NCBI GenBank assembly: GCA_902984215.1
Contig: CADWAF010000341.1
Coordinates: 1 to 34,473 of the forward strand
Reading direction: 5' to 3'
DNA: 34,473 nucleotides
Origin: Willaertia magna
Lineage: Eukaryota; Heterolobosea; Eutetramitea; Acrasida; Naegleriidae
The translations under genes and the position numbers were made by a program. Below are positions 7,199 through 17,299 of the stretch, piece after piece; position 1 is the stretch's first letter; each line of letters begins with the position of its first letter. The notes under the pieces are model-generated. The model did not search any database. It was not told the DNA's origin and saw only the letters and a list, made by a program, of their open reading frames with translations.

Positions 7199-9647
7199 TT
7201 ACAAAATATATTTTGTATCTCTTCTTTTCATTGGTAAGTATAATTTTGTTTTACTATTATCAATTTCAATTTTAGTAGATAAATTTGGAATTACATCTCT
7301 CAAATCAAAATTATCTTTATCCCAACCACTAATAGCCAACGCTAAACTATTACCTTTCTTTAATTTATAACTTATTGGATAAAAGAATATTCTAATCTCT
7401 TCAAATTCATTTGGTGTTAATGGAGTAGCATCTACTTGTGAAAAACTTCTAAAAGGTTCTACAGTATTTAACAATCCATTCATATTATTTAAAAAAGTGG
7501 TGATTGTGGATTGATTTTTAAATTCTTGTTGTTGCTGTTGTAAATTACCATTATCATTGCCATTTACATTACAAACATTTGTAATATTTTGGTCATGAAT
7601 TATATCTTGTTGAATATGTTTAACATTACTTGGTGTTAAAGGAGAAAACTTTCTATGAAGTGCTCTAATAAACCCTTCAGAAATATAAGTGGCACTTGTT
7701 CTTTCTGAATTATTATTTAATTCTAATAAATAACAAAATAAAATAGCATCCTTATTATTTCCCTTAATTGTAATGTCGATGTATGGATGTCCAGTAATTT
7801 CAATATCATTTTGTAATGGATATGTTGTATAATTTAATAAAGAAATTGAATTATTATTAAATACTTCATATCTTAATGCTCTTGGATCCATTTGAAATAA
7901 AAAGTGCCATCTTGAAAACACTCCAGTACCAATCTCATAATCTAATTGAATTTGATCTATATTCTCAATAATTGTTTGTTTTTCTTTTTGTTGATTTTCT
8001 TGTTGATTATTATAATAAGCGTGTGAATTATTTTGGTGAGGAATAGCCTCACTATAATATACTAATCTTCTTTGGTTATCGATAACTAATGTTTCTGTTT
8101 GAAATTCTTTAGGTGGCCATTTCTCGCTCTGTTTCCATTCTTCTTGTTGGATTACAAAATATCTTACTCTACTTGTTTGATTATTAGAATCTAAATAATA
8201 ATAATTAAATTTCTCATATTCTTCTTCTTTTACTATTTGATTCTTCTTTTTATTAACACTATTTGGTAAATACTTTAAATGATAATCAAAGAAACCAATT
8301 AATTCACTAATCAAATCAAAACATCTAGTTCTGGTTTCAGCGAAAGGACTAGAGTTCTTAATACCACCATGGTCAAATGGACCTATAATTAAAGTTTTAT
8401 ATTTTGTCCAATAACTTAAATGTCTAGTAATGGTTGAACGAATAAAACTACCATCTAACCAAGAGGAAATACCTAATAATCCAATATCTTTTCTTATAAT
8501 GTTCTTTTGTACTTGTACTTGATTTAAATATTCAATTGTTTTTAATTCTTCACTTTCAATCCAATCTAATTCAATATCACTAAACTCTGCTTTAATAATA
8601 CTTGTAACTAAATCATAGTTAGCTTCATGTTCTTTTAGCGCAGTATTATAATAAAAAGATTCTTCTCCTGGGACTAACGCAACACCATCAACAACGTAAT
8701 TGAAAAAGATATGAGCACCTAATGAGGAGAGTAGATTTCTAGGGATGAATTGATTTAATTCTAATTTACTGACAAATTGTGAATAAGTTTTTAGAAAACC
8801 AATTGAAAGTAAACCATTGGGCCAAGCAACATCTCTGTATAAATCAAAAGGTGAAAAGAGAGGAGCTATAGCCTTAATTGAGGGATGTTGAGTTGATAAA
8901 AGAGCTTCTGCAACCATTCCATCATAAGAAATACCATATCCTCCCACTATTTGATTACTCCAAGGTTGATTTATGATCCATTCAACTATTTGGTATAAAT
9001 CATTAATTTCATCTTGATGTAAATCATGCTTTCTTGTTCCACCACTAGCACCAGTTCCTCTTACATCTTTAAATAGAAATTATTAAATAAAATAATCATG
9101 TTGAAAACATACCGCAACTAACAACGGAATATCCTTGTTCAATGAAATTCTTCGTGACATCAAATCTTACGTCAAATGTTCTACCAAGTATTAAGCTAAA
9201 TGGAAACTTAACATTAAAACATCTATGATATCTTGTACCATGAAATATAGCTGGGTACTTTCCAAAAGAACCATCCTGCATTAGAGGAACATAAACGTCA
9301 CAAGCAATCTTTGCTGAGTCTTTCATAACTACGTACACTGACGTTTTATTTAACACATAAGGTCCATCCATCATTGATCGTAAATTTGATTTCTGAAATT
9401 TTTGATATAAACTAGTCCAAGGGGCTGCATCCGTTTTACAAGCCTGGTTACATTTTGGTTGTAAATAAATTGTTTCCTGTAAAAACCTTCTATAACTTTT
9501 ACTATTTTCATAAATTAGAAAATGTAAAACTATGGCTGTGAACACAAAACCAATAAAAGTTAATATTGAGAAAAATATGGCCTTAATAATTGATTTATGT
9601 GCAATAACTGGTGGCGGTGCTCCACTTAATAATACTACCCCCTTCAT
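7199..9647 (-). CDS. Membrane-anchored CocE/NonD family serine hydrolase (X-Pro dipeptidyl-peptidase-like)
   Basis: Two exons (9113-9647 and 7199-9066) give 800 aa. Splicing restores the motif CDVRGTGASGG, which is strong support for the intron. A hydrophobic anchor at about 20-45 follows a short N-terminus, so it is probably a type II membrane protein. The alpha/beta-hydrolase domain carries nucleophile S225 in GISYDG, likely acid D383 in WLDGSF and base H411 in GPFDHGG. The C-terminal jelly-roll domain contains ISEGFIRALHR, close to the family's conserved TEGxLRxSHR region. Insertions rich in Asn and Gln (for example near the QQQQQ stretch) are probably surface loops. Family members cleave X-Pro dipeptides, cocaine-like esters or glutaryl-amides; the substrate cannot be chosen from sequence. 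An intracellular or cell-surface peptidase/acylase is the likely role. Confidence 0.87.
9067..9112 (-). other. 46-nt intron in the CocE-like gene
   Basis: GTATGT donor after codon-phase-1 G at 9113 and TTTAAAG acceptor before 9066. Removal joins VVSC to DVRGTGASGG in frame. Confidence 0.9.
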
Positions 9648-9835
9648 TGATTTTTTTTGACTATTTGATTTTCCTGATTATTGCAGTTTTAAAAAAGATT
9701 GCATTCTTCCAAAATGTTCAAAAGAAAACTGTACGATAAACTTTCTTGTTTTTTTACCTTTTTTTAACATATAACTATTTTTGGTATTTTGCATTGTATA
9801 AAAATTTCGATTATCATGAATGAATTATTCTACAA

Positions 9836-11233
9836 TTATAAATTTTCTTCTTTTTCAATTTGCAATCTCATATGAGTTTTTTCTTCTACAAAATCATGGT
9901 TGACTGCCCATCCATTATTTTCAATAGCGTTAATAAAAGTGTCAACATGACCGTTTAATTGATTAATAGCGTCACCTTTCGATAATTCGACATTATTTAA
10001 TAAACAAGTTGATAAAAACATTGCCCTCATAACATGTAACGTTGTAGCCTCTGTTGTAAATAAAATATAAATCTTATTTCCACTCTCTTTAACTAAATAT
10101 CTTTCTTTACTTAAACTATCCATATCATTTTCAGTAACCAATGGTGCAAGTTTATCAATTGATGGATTAATTATAATATTTTGAAACTTTTCAAAAGAGG
10201 TAATAACAAACTTCTCAAGTTTAGATACCTCTGTTGGAGTTAATACTGTAGCTCCATTACTTTCTAAATATTTAGAACATAATATGAAAAACCTTTGCTT
10301 ATTTAAAACACGTAATCTAACACATGATACAGCCTTATACAAAGAATATAATTGAATAAAAGATAATGCACAAAATACTGGAAATATTGTAGCAAAACTA
10401 TAAGTTGTTAATGAAAATAAAGAACTAAAAGTAATACCCAAACCAGTTCCAATTAAAGAACTTGCTAATGTTTGACTTGTTGCCTTTGCAGTAACATCTG
10501 CTAAATTATCGCTCTTAGCAAAAGATTGATTCATAGCAGCTCTCGTAGCTCCTGCAGCAAAACAAGAAATGTTCTTACCAATATTTGCAATACTAGCTTG
10601 AAGAATAAACCATTTAGCCCCACTTAATGGACTTAGGATTTCTAGTAAAGCACTTGCTATTAAGGCATACTCTCCTCTCAATCTCCAGTATTTTGGGTCT
10701 GCATCAAAATTGGTATTTACTTTACTTGCGAAAAGGATTCCTCCTAATTGACCTAAACCATCCTTGATGATCCAAGCTAATGCTCCACCTAACATTGCAA
10801 CTGTAATTGTATTTGAAGTTATACCGGCTGCATATAATAAGGCTTGCATTGATAAAACTCCTGAAAAACTTCCGGCAATATATTGTGCTGCTTGCCATTT
10901 ACAATAATTTAAATAATTATCGGAAACTGAGTTTGGGTAACCTTTTGGAAGAAAAACGGAAATGAATTTATTACGAACATCTTTCCAGTAATTGTTTAAT
11001 GTATCATTGCCGTGTTTTATATCTTGTTGATGGCCAGTTGAAGAAATATTTCTTTTAGATATTTTTTCTAATTTTATTATATTTTTCGAAAGATCATCCT
11101 CATTAATTAATTGTTGATTTACTTTGCCATTCGTATTATTATTATTGAGTAAAGAATTTTTACTTTGCTTTAAAAAAGAAGTACTATAACTCTTATTAAA
11201 TTGTTTCAATAAAAATTTTGTTTTTGTTGACAT
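9836..11233 (-). CDS. RUS family protein (DUF647, root UVB sensitive-like)
   Basis: Single exon, 465 aa. The N-terminal 75 residues are basic, Ser/Asn-rich and short on acids (MSTKTKFLLKQFNKSYSTSF), compatible with a mitochondrial presequence. The conserved RUS domain starts with FLPKGYPNSVSDNYLNY (94-110). It includes WIIKDGLGQLGGILFAS (154-170) and NFDADPKYWR (175-184), then the Ala/Gly-rich helices with NIGKNISCFAAGATRAA. The C-terminal part (about 300-465) is the usual less conserved extension. RUS proteins are found across eukaryotes; plant members act in vitamin B6-linked and UV-B responses, and no biochemical activity is agreed. It has its own promoter space: the gap of about 290 bases to EF-Tu (11234-11527) is divergent and shows no gene. 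Confidence 0.9.
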   Translation of the reverse strand: MSTKTKFLLKQFNKSYSTSFLKQSKNSLLNNNNTNGKVNQQLINEDDLSKNIIKLEKISKRNISSTGHQQDIKHGNDTLNNYWKDVRNKFISVFLPKGYPNSVSDNYLNYCKWQAAQYIAGSFSGVLSMQALLYAAGITSNTITVAMLGGALAWIIKDGLGQLGGILFASKVNTNFDADPKYWRLRGEYALIASALLEILSPLSGAKWFILQASIANIGKNISCFAAGATRAAMNQSFAKSDNLADVTAKATSQTLASSLIGTGLGITFSSLFSLTTYSFATIFPVFCALSFIQLYSLYKAVSCVRLRVLNKQRFFILCSKYLESNGATVLTPTEVSKLEKFVITSFEKFQNIIINPSIDKLAPLVTENDMDSLSKERYLVKESGNKIYILFTTEATTLHVMRAMFLSTCLLNNVELSKGDAINQLNGHVDTFINAIENNGWAVNHDFVEEKTHMRLQIEKEENL

Positions 11234-11527
11234 TTTTTATTTCCCATTAATATTTGATGGAAAGCATCTCCTATCTTAAGCAGGTTTAAGCCTCAAGTTT
11301 TAACACAAAAGTGAGAGTACTGTAGTTATTTACACAAACTTGAGAAACACAAGAGTAAATTATTTCATTCACTTCCCCCAACAGTTATCTATTAGAGATA
11401 TATGAAGATTTTTTCTCCTATTAAAATAATTACTTGAACCAACAACCAATAAAAATTACAATAAAATTGATTGAAGCAAACCCACCAACAAATTGCTTTT
11501 TTTAAAAAAAAAATACCAACATAAAAA

Positions 11528-12907
11528 ATGTTAAGCACCAGTAAAAATCTAGTTTTCAAGCATAAACTTACTCAATTAACAAAATCCAATGCTATTTTAA
11601 ATAATGCTAAGATATTAAATACTAACCAAGTACGTTTTGCTGCTAAGGAAAAGTTCGATAGAAGTAAACCACACATTAACATTGGTACTATTGGACATGT
11701 TGACCACGGTAAAACAACTTTAACCGCAGCAATTACTAAATATTTATCTGAAACAAATCCAGCATCAAATAATAAATTTTTAGCATATGACCAAATTGAT
11801 AAAGCTCCAGAAGAAAAGCAAAGAGGTATTACTATTAGTACTTCACACATTGAATATGCAACTGAAAATAGACATTATGCTCATATTGATTGTCCTGGAC
11901 ATGCTGATTACATTAAAAACATGATTACTGGTGCAGCTCAAATGGATGGTTCAATCCTCGTCATTTCCGCAGATGATGGTCCTATGCTACAAACCAGAGA
12001 ACATTTACTTTTATGTAAACAAGTTGGTATTAAACATTTAGTAGTCTTTTTGAATAAAGTAGATTTAGTTAATGATGCAGAAATGATTGAAATGGTTGAA
12101 GAAGAAGTCAGAGAAACATTAAAGAATTATGATTTTGATGGTGATAAAGTTACTATTGTTAAAGGTTCCGCATTAAAAGGTTTAGAAGGAGAACAATCCG
12201 AAATTGGTGTTTTTGCAATTAAAAAGTTAATGGAAGCTGTCGATAATGATATCCCTGTCCCAGAAAGAGATGTTGATAAACCATTCTTAATGCCTGTTGA
12301 AGGTGTTCTTACTATTCAAGGTAGAGGTACAGTTGCAACTGGTAGAGTAGATCAAGGTTCAATTAAACTTAACACTGAAGTTGAAATTGTTGGTCACGCA
12401 CCTCAACCAATTAAGACTTCTGTTACTGGTATTGAAATGTTCAAGAAGTTAGTCGATAAAGGACAAGCTGGTGATAACTTGGGTGTCTTATTACGTAACG
12501 TTGATAAGAAGTTAGTAAGAAGAGGACAAGTTATTTGTAAACCAGGTTTAATGAAGCCTCGTGTTAAATTTGATGCTGATGTTTACGTTTTAACACAAGA
12601 AGAAGGTGGTAGACGTACACCATTCGTTGATGGTTTCTCACCTCAATTTTTCTTCAGAACTGCTGATGTTACTGGTAAGATTAGAATCTACCCAGAAGAA
12701 GGTAAGCCTTTAGGAGAAGGTGAAAAGAGTATGGCAATGCCTGGTGATAAGAAGAAATTCGAAGTTAATTTAATCTATCCAATGGCCTTAGTTGAAGGTT
12801 TACAATTTGCTGTACGTGAAGGTGGTTTAACCATTGGTGCAGGTATAGTGACAAAGATTTATGATGAAATGCCAGGTGGTGTTGCTCCTGTAGCAAAGAA
12901 GAAGTAA
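11528..12907 (+). CDS. TUFM: Mitochondrial elongation factor Tu
   Basis: Single exon, 459 aa, typical of mitochondrial EF-Tu with a presequence. Residues 1-45 are basic and lack acids until the mature start near [21 protein letters not shown]1 is GHVDHGKT (56-63), G2 GITIS, G3 DCPGHADY (from D121), G4 NKVD (176-179) and G5 GSALKG. Domains 2 and 3 follow, with [19 protein letters not shown] and the C-terminal [15 protein letters not shown] [11 protein letters not shown]. It brings aminoacyl-tRNA to the mitochondrial ribosome. The leader is A-rich right up to AAAAATG at 11528. Codon choice is less AT-extreme than in neighbours, as expected of a highly expressed gene. Confidence 0.96.
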   Translation: MLSTSKNLVFKHKLTQLTKSNAILNNAKILNTNQVRFAAKEKFDRSKPHINIGTIGHVDHGKTTLTAAITKYLSETNPASNNKFLAYDQIDKAPEEKQRGITISTSHIEYATENRHYAHIDCPGHADYIKNMITGAAQMDGSILVISADDGPMLQTREHLLLCKQVGIKHLVVFLNKVDLVNDAEMIEMVEEEVRETLKNYDFDGDKVTIVKGSALKGLEGEQSEIGVFAIKKLMEAVDNDIPVPERDVDKPFLMPVEGVLTIQGRGTVATGRVDQGSIKLNTEVEIVGHAPQPIKTSVTGIEMFKKLVDKGQAGDNLGVLLRNVDKKLVRRGQVICKPGLMKPRVKFDADVYVLTQEEGGRRTPFVDGFSPQFFFRTADVTGKIRIYPEEGKPLGEGEKSMAMPGDKKKFEVNLIYPMALVEGLQFAVREGGLTIGAGIVTKIYDEMPGGVAPVAKKK

Positions 12908-13027
12908 ATAAATGTAATCTAATTTTTGTTTAGGATAAAAGCAATCAAATATTTTTACACAACAAACAATAACAAAAAAGTGTCCTTCTTTTACCAACTT
13001 ACAAAATCAAAATAACATTTATTCGAC

Positions 13028-13101
13028 GGCCTCTTAGCTCAGTCGGCAGATGCGCTGTCCTAGTAAGACAGAGGTCATGGGTTCGATTCCCATAGAGGCC
13101 T
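13028..13101 (+). tRNA. tRNA-Thr (anticodon AGT)
   Basis: Cloverleaf by eye: acceptor stem GGCCTCT/AGAGGCC; anticodon stem CTGTC/GACAG with loop CTAGTAA, giving anticodon AGT (Thr); variable loop AGGTC; T-arm ATGGG-TTCGATT-CCCAT; discriminator T. The B box GGTTCGATTCC is canonical. The D-stem pairs GCTC with GA(T)GC only if one T is bulged, making the molecule 74 rather than 73 bases. No intron and no encoded CCA. Confidence 0.93.
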
Positions 13102-13106
13102 TTCAA

Positions 13107-13112
13107 TTTTTT
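13107..13112 (+). terminator. T6 tract after tRNA-Thr
   Basis: Six T residues start a few bases after the tRNA 3' end, followed by a second T-run. This is a normal RNA polymerase III termination signal. Confidence 0.7.
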
Positions 13113-13273
13113 CATTTTTTATTTTAAAACATGAAAAAATTAAGAACATACAATATGAAGCATAAAGTAGTTGTATTTTTATTTAAGTATTTTCTAAAAA
13201 ATGTTTTGTAAATTTAATTTATAATATTTATTATTGGAAATTTTATTGTAATAATGTTTTAAAGTGTGATTAT

Positions 13274-14398
13274 TTGTCAAGTAATAGTAATTATAGTTTA
13301 AAAGAAGAATTAAATGTTACAATTAAATATTTTATTAAACAAATTACAAAATTGGAAGCTTTTTGTAATCCTTTACAAAAAGAAGAAAATATTGAAAATT
13401 ATTTGATTGAAATTTGTAAAACTTTAATTAGACAGGTTGCTATAATTAAAGTAAATTATTATAAAATTTACAAAATAAATATTCCTAAAAATTTATTAAA
13501 TTTAATTTTACCATTACAAAATTTAGAAAATCAAAATGATTTAATTTTACAAAAAAGAAAATTATATAAAAGTACAACTTCTATAATTAAACTTGGTTTA
13601 AGTTTTTATAGAGAAAAAGAAATTATTGAAAATTTTTTTATAGTTGACTTTTACAAAAATAAAAAAGGAAATGATTTTTATTTTTTCTATAAAAAAGAGA
13701 TAACAGATTGTGGCATTGAATTTAATTTAATTTATTTTACAAAAGAAAATGAACAATCTTTTGATAATAAAATAATTGATCAATTATTGGTTTACAATAA
13801 TAATAGTTTACAATTAAATTATAATAATAATTATAAATTAAATAATTTATTATCTTTTCAATTCGAAAATTTTCTATTTTTAGAATATCAGTTAAAACTT
13901 TTATTAACTTTAATTAAAAATAAATTATTTAATGGAATATTATTTACAAGTTATAATGAATTATTTAATTATTTATTTGATATTAATTTTAACCCAACTA
14001 TTAACGAAAAATTAGTTGAATTAAGAAAAGAATTTTATAATTTTAAAACAATTTTAACAATTTTAAAAGAAAATGAAAAGGAATTAATTTTAAAAAAGGG
14101 AAATTTAAAGAAAATTAAAAGTTTTAAGAATGTTAATTCAAATTTAGACAAACAAGTGTTAAATGATTTTTCAACAAAATTTAAAAAGTATTTTGATGTT
14201 TATTTATATCAAATTTTAAAACCATTAAAGATGGAATATGTTGGTAAGAAAATTGTAAAAGTAAAGGCTTTGTTTTTATTATTGGATAATTACAAATTAA
14301 ATTTTGTTAAAATTAATTGGGATAATGATATGATCGTTAAATTATATTCAGCAATTGACTGCAATTTAAACTATACCATTCCATATTCCACAAATTAA
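13274..14398 (+). CDS. Hypothetical protein, very AT-rich; 5' end unresolved
   Basis: An open frame of about 374 codons ends in TAA at 14398. It has no ATG near its start: the first in-frame ATG is far downstream near 14231, and the frame is open upstream to a TAA at about 13184. A spliced 5' exon is likely, starting at the ATG at 13131 just after the tRNA terminator. Two GT-AG choices keep the frame: intron 13167-13264, or 13187-13281 with the better GTATTT donor. The protein is rich in Asn, Lys, Ile, Leu and Phe, looks mostly helical, and has no signal peptide or membrane segment. I recognise no domain. Codon use is much more AT-biased than in the flanking EF-Tu and ClpB genes. This could be a fast-evolving lineage gene or a decaying one. 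Confidence 0.6.
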   Translation: MSSNSNYSLKEELNVTIKYFIKQITKLEAFCNPLQKEENIENYLIEICKTLIRQVAIIKVNYYKIYKINIPKNLLNLILPLQNLENQNDLILQKRKLYKSTTSIIKLGLSFYREKEIIENFFIVDFYKNKKGNDFYFFYKKEITDCGIEFNLIYFTKENEQSFDNKIIDQLLVYNNNSLQLNYNNNYKLNNLLSFQFENFLFLEYQLKLLLTLIKNKLFNGILFTSYNELFNYLFDINFNPTINEKLVELRKEFYNFKTILTILKENEKELILKKGNLKKIKSFKNVNSNLDKQVLNDFSTKFKKYFDVYLYQILKPLKMEYVGKKIVKVKALFLLLDNYKLNFVKINWDNDMIVKLYSAIDCNLNYTIPYSTN

Positions 14399-14487
14399 AA
14401 GGACTACACTTCTTTGTAAAGTATAATAAATAAATAAATTATAGTTTAATTTATTTTTTACAATAATAAATTATTTACATAAACTAT

Positions 14488-16932
14488 TTAATCAGATTCT
14501 TCTGGTTTGTTCTTTGATGGTTCGACTTTAAAACTTAATGCAAGATTTCCTTCTTCATCAAATTCTCCTTTACTTTCAACTAAAATATGATCATAATCCT
14601 TAATTTCACCAGCAAGTAATAATTTAGATAAAGGATTTAAAACATATTCTTGAATTGCACGTTTCAATGGACGAGCACCATAATGTGGATCATAACCAAC
14701 ATCAGTTAACCATTCTTTAGCTTCATGTGACACTTCCAAAATTAATTTCCTTTCAGCCAATTGATTTTCAATACGTTTTAATTGTATATCAACAATATTT
14801 CTCATATTAGCTTTAGATAATCGATTAAAGAACACAATAGAATCAACTCGATTTAAAAACTCAGGTTTAAAATAAGATCTAAGTATACCAGATACTTCAC
14901 TCTTTGCTTCTGATGAAGGTGTTCCTTCAGGTAAAGATGTAAATATCTCTGCACCAATATTTGATGTCATTATAATAATTGTATTTCTAAAGTCAACCTT
15001 ATTTCCTCTAGAATCTGTTAAAAAACCTTCATCCATCACTTGTAAGAAAATATTAAATACTTCTCTATGTGCCTTTTCAATTTCATCTAACAAAACAATT
15101 TGATAAGGTCTTCTTCTAACAGCTTCTGTTAAACCACCTCCAACATCATATCCTACATAACCAGGAGGTGCACCAATAAGTTTAGAAACAGAATGTGACT
15201 CCATTAACTCTGAACAATCAATTCTAACCATTGCGTTCTCATCATTAAATAAGAATTTTGCAACTTCCTTTGCCAGTTGAGTTTTACCTGTACCAGTTGG
15301 ACCTAAGAACATTAAGTTAGCAATTGGACGATCATGAGCGTGTAATCCAGCACGAGAAATTCTAATGGAATTACTAATGCTTTTAATTGCCTCATCTTGT
15401 CCAACAACAAATTTACTTAATTGATCTTCCATCTTTAATAACTTTTCCTTCTCACCAACTAATAGATTTTGTAATGGAATTCCAGTTTTTCTAGCAACTA
15501 CACGTGCAATATCATTTTCAGTAACAGAATCACTCAATAATGATAATTGACCAGTTGACATCTTTTCTAACTCTTTTTTCATATCAGGTATTGTTTTATA
15601 CTTTAAAATTGAAGCATTTTGAAAATCTGATTTACGTAATGCTTCTTCTAATTGTTTTTCAGAATCTTCAATCTTTTGTTTTAATTCTTTTGCTTTTCTT
15701 AACTTTTCTCTTTCTTCTAACCAAATAGAAGTCAGTCTGTCACTTTCCTTTTGATCATTCTCTAATTTTTGTTCTAATTTTCTTCTTCTTTCATTACTTG
15801 ATGGATCTTTCTCATTCCTTAAAGATTCCAATTCAATTCTTGAGATTATTATATTTCTATCAATCTTTTCTAATTGTTCTGGTTTTGATTCCATCATTAA
15901 CCTTAAAGAGGCAGCTGCTTCATCAACTAGATCAATTGCCTTGTCAGGTAGAAATCTATCAGAAATAAATCTGTCACTTAAGACAGCAGCACTAACAATA
16001 GCCTGGTCAGTTATTCTTGTACCATGATGTGCCTCTAATCTTGATTTTCTTCCTCTTAACATTGCAATTGTATCAACAACAGTTGGTTCTGTAACTAAAA
16101 CTGGTTCAAACCTTCTTGTCAATGCCTTATCCTTCTCAATAAATTGTCTATATTCATCTAACGTTGTGGCACCAATACAATGTAATTCTCCTCTAGCTAA
16201 TGCTGGTTTAAGCATATTACTTGCATCCATTCCTCCAGCTCCAGCAGCACCTGCATTAACAATCATATGTAATTCGTCAATGAATAAAATAATTTCACCT
16301 TCATATTCTTTTACGTCTTTTAAGATAGCTAACATTCTTTCTTCGAATTCTCCTCTAAATTTTGATCCTGCTACAACACGTGCGATATCTAAAGCGATAA
16401 CACGCTTGTTACGAATACTTTCTGGAACTTCACCCTTTACAATACGTTGTGCTAATCCTTCAACAATTGCTGTTTTACCAACACCTGCTAAACCTATAAG
16501 TAATGGATTGTTTTTAGTTTGTCTAGATAATACTTGTAATGTTCTTGTGATAATGTCATCTCTTCCAATTACTGGTTCAAGTTTACCTTTTTTAGCTAAT
16601 TCTGTAAAATCAATTCCAAATTGTTTTAAAGCTTCACCTTTAGGTAATTCTTCTGGATGTTGCCATGGTTGTTGGCTTCCACCGAATGGTCCTTTTCCAC
16701 CACCTAAACCACCCATTCCTCCAAAACCAGCTAAATTTGATATATTTACATGATAAAATTTATTTGATAAATTATTTGTTATAATATTATTATTTAAAAT
16801 TTGTTTGTTAAAATTGTTGTCAATTGTTTTTAAACATATTCCGCAATTTTTGCTTAATAATATGTTGGTATTTCTCTTCAAAAGTAATTGTGGTTTCAAA
16901 AATGTTGTTCCTTTGTTTAAGCCTTTTAACAT
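14488..16932 (-). CDS. Mitochondrial ClpB/Hsp78 AAA+ disaggregase
   Basis: Single exon, 814 aa, close to yeast Hsp78 (811 aa). The first 70 or so residues are a basic, Asn-rich presequence, followed by a Gly-rich linker; the N-terminal Clp_N substrate domain is absent, as in Hsp78. AAA1 has Walker A GLAGVGKT (147-154) and Walker B ILFIDELH. The coiled M-domain (about 340-470), the mark of ClpB-type disaggregases, follows. AAA2 has Walker A GPTGTGKT (544-551), Walker [11 protein letters not shown] and the pore loop GYVGYDVGG. The C-terminal D2-small domain includes [10 protein letters not shown]. It unfolds and rescues aggregated matrix proteins together with mitochondrial Hsp70. Confidence 0.95.
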   Translation of the reverse strand: MLKGLNKGTTFLKPQLLLKRNTNILLSKNCGICLKTIDNNFNKQILNNNIITNNLSNKFYHVNISNLAGFGGMGGLGGGKGPFGGSQQPWQHPEELPKGEALKQFGIDFTELAKKGKLEPVIGRDDIITRTLQVLSRQTKNNPLLIGLAGVGKTAIVEGLAQRIVKGEVPESIRNKRVIALDIARVVAGSKFRGEFEERMLAILKDVKEYEGEIILFIDELHMIVNAGAAGAGGMDASNMLKPALARGELHCIGATTLDEYRQFIEKDKALTRRFEPVLVTEPTVVDTIAMLRGRKSRLEAHHGTRITDQAIVSAAVLSDRFISDRFLPDKAIDLVDEAAASLRLMMESKPEQLEKIDRNIIISRIELESLRNEKDPSSNERRRKLEQKLENDQKESDRLTSIWLEEREKLRKAKELKQKIEDSEKQLEEALRKSDFQNASILKYKTIPDMKKELEKMSTGQLSLLSDSVTENDIARVVARKTGIPLQNLLVGEKEKLLKMEDQLSKFVVGQDEAIKSISNSIRISRAGLHAHDRPIANLMFLGPTGTGKTQLAKEVAKFLFNDENAMVRIDCSELMESHSVSKLIGAPPGYVGYDVGGGLTEAVRRRPYQIVLLDEIEKAHREVFNIFLQVMDEGFLTDSRGNKVDFRNTIIIMTSNIGAEIFTSLPEGTPSSEAKSEVSGILRSYFKPEFLNRVDSIVFFNRLSKANMRNIVDIQLKRIENQLAERKLILEVSHEAKEWLTDVGYDPHYGARPLKRAIQEYVLNPLSKLLLAGEIKDYDHILVESKGEFDEEGNLALSFKVEPSKNKPEESD

Positions 16933-17299
16933 TTTTTTTTGGTTTGTAAAGTTGCAACTTGGTTTTTCATTAAGTCCTTATAAACGTTTGTGTATTTCCG
17001 AAATACTTTTTTTAACTTTAACAATTTAATAAATTGAAACTGTTCGGAAGAACGGAATGATATTTTTAGCAAACTCATCGGTCATTTCAACCGGCGAAAT
17101 GAAATATTTTACAATAAAATTATTTAATGTTTCAGCGGTCGTTTTGTATTTGATGGGAAGAGTGGTTTTTGTCTTGTTATCCCTAATGGTCAATTCAGAA
17201 GATACTGAATTAATCAAAAAACTTAATTACAAAAAAAAAAATTTTTAAATTAATTTTGTTACAATTCTTTAATTTTTTAAATAAATAAATTTTTGATAA
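16933..17299. other. Spacer between ClpB and COG4 with short opposing frames
   Basis: 367 bases. The half next to ClpB is its promoter/5' UTR on the minus strand. Positions about 17026-17220 are richer in GC and hold 63-codon frames on both strands (see the citrate-synthase-like fragment); the plus-strand frame 17057-17248 has an ATG and one hydrophobic stretch but no family resemblance. Positions 17221-17299 are almost pure A/T and form the COG4 3' flank. Confidence 0.5.
17026..17217 (-). pseudogene. Possible relic of a citrate synthase N-terminal region
   Basis: A 63-codon frame without any ATG start (nor is there an ATG in the roughly 80 bases upstream). It contains ELTIRDNKTKTTLPIKYKTT, which resembles the start of mature citrate synthases (LTxxDNRTGKxYxxPI...GTI). 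The frame ends in TAA before the conserved YDPG...T region, so no enzyme can be made. Base composition is more balanced than in the surrounding spacer. The resemblance covers only about 15-20 residues and may be coincidence. Confidence 0.25.

Noticed and set aside
16166..16753. A 195-codon plus-strand frame opposite the ClpB gene.
   Set aside because: ClpB on the minus strand is unambiguous; the opposite frame is Pro/Ser-rich and unlike any protein family.
17057..17248. A 63-codon plus-strand frame with an ATG and one hydrophobic stretch.
   Set aside because: It runs into an A/T tract coding poly-Lys at its end, overlaps the opposite frame, and resembles nothing known; not enough support for a gene.
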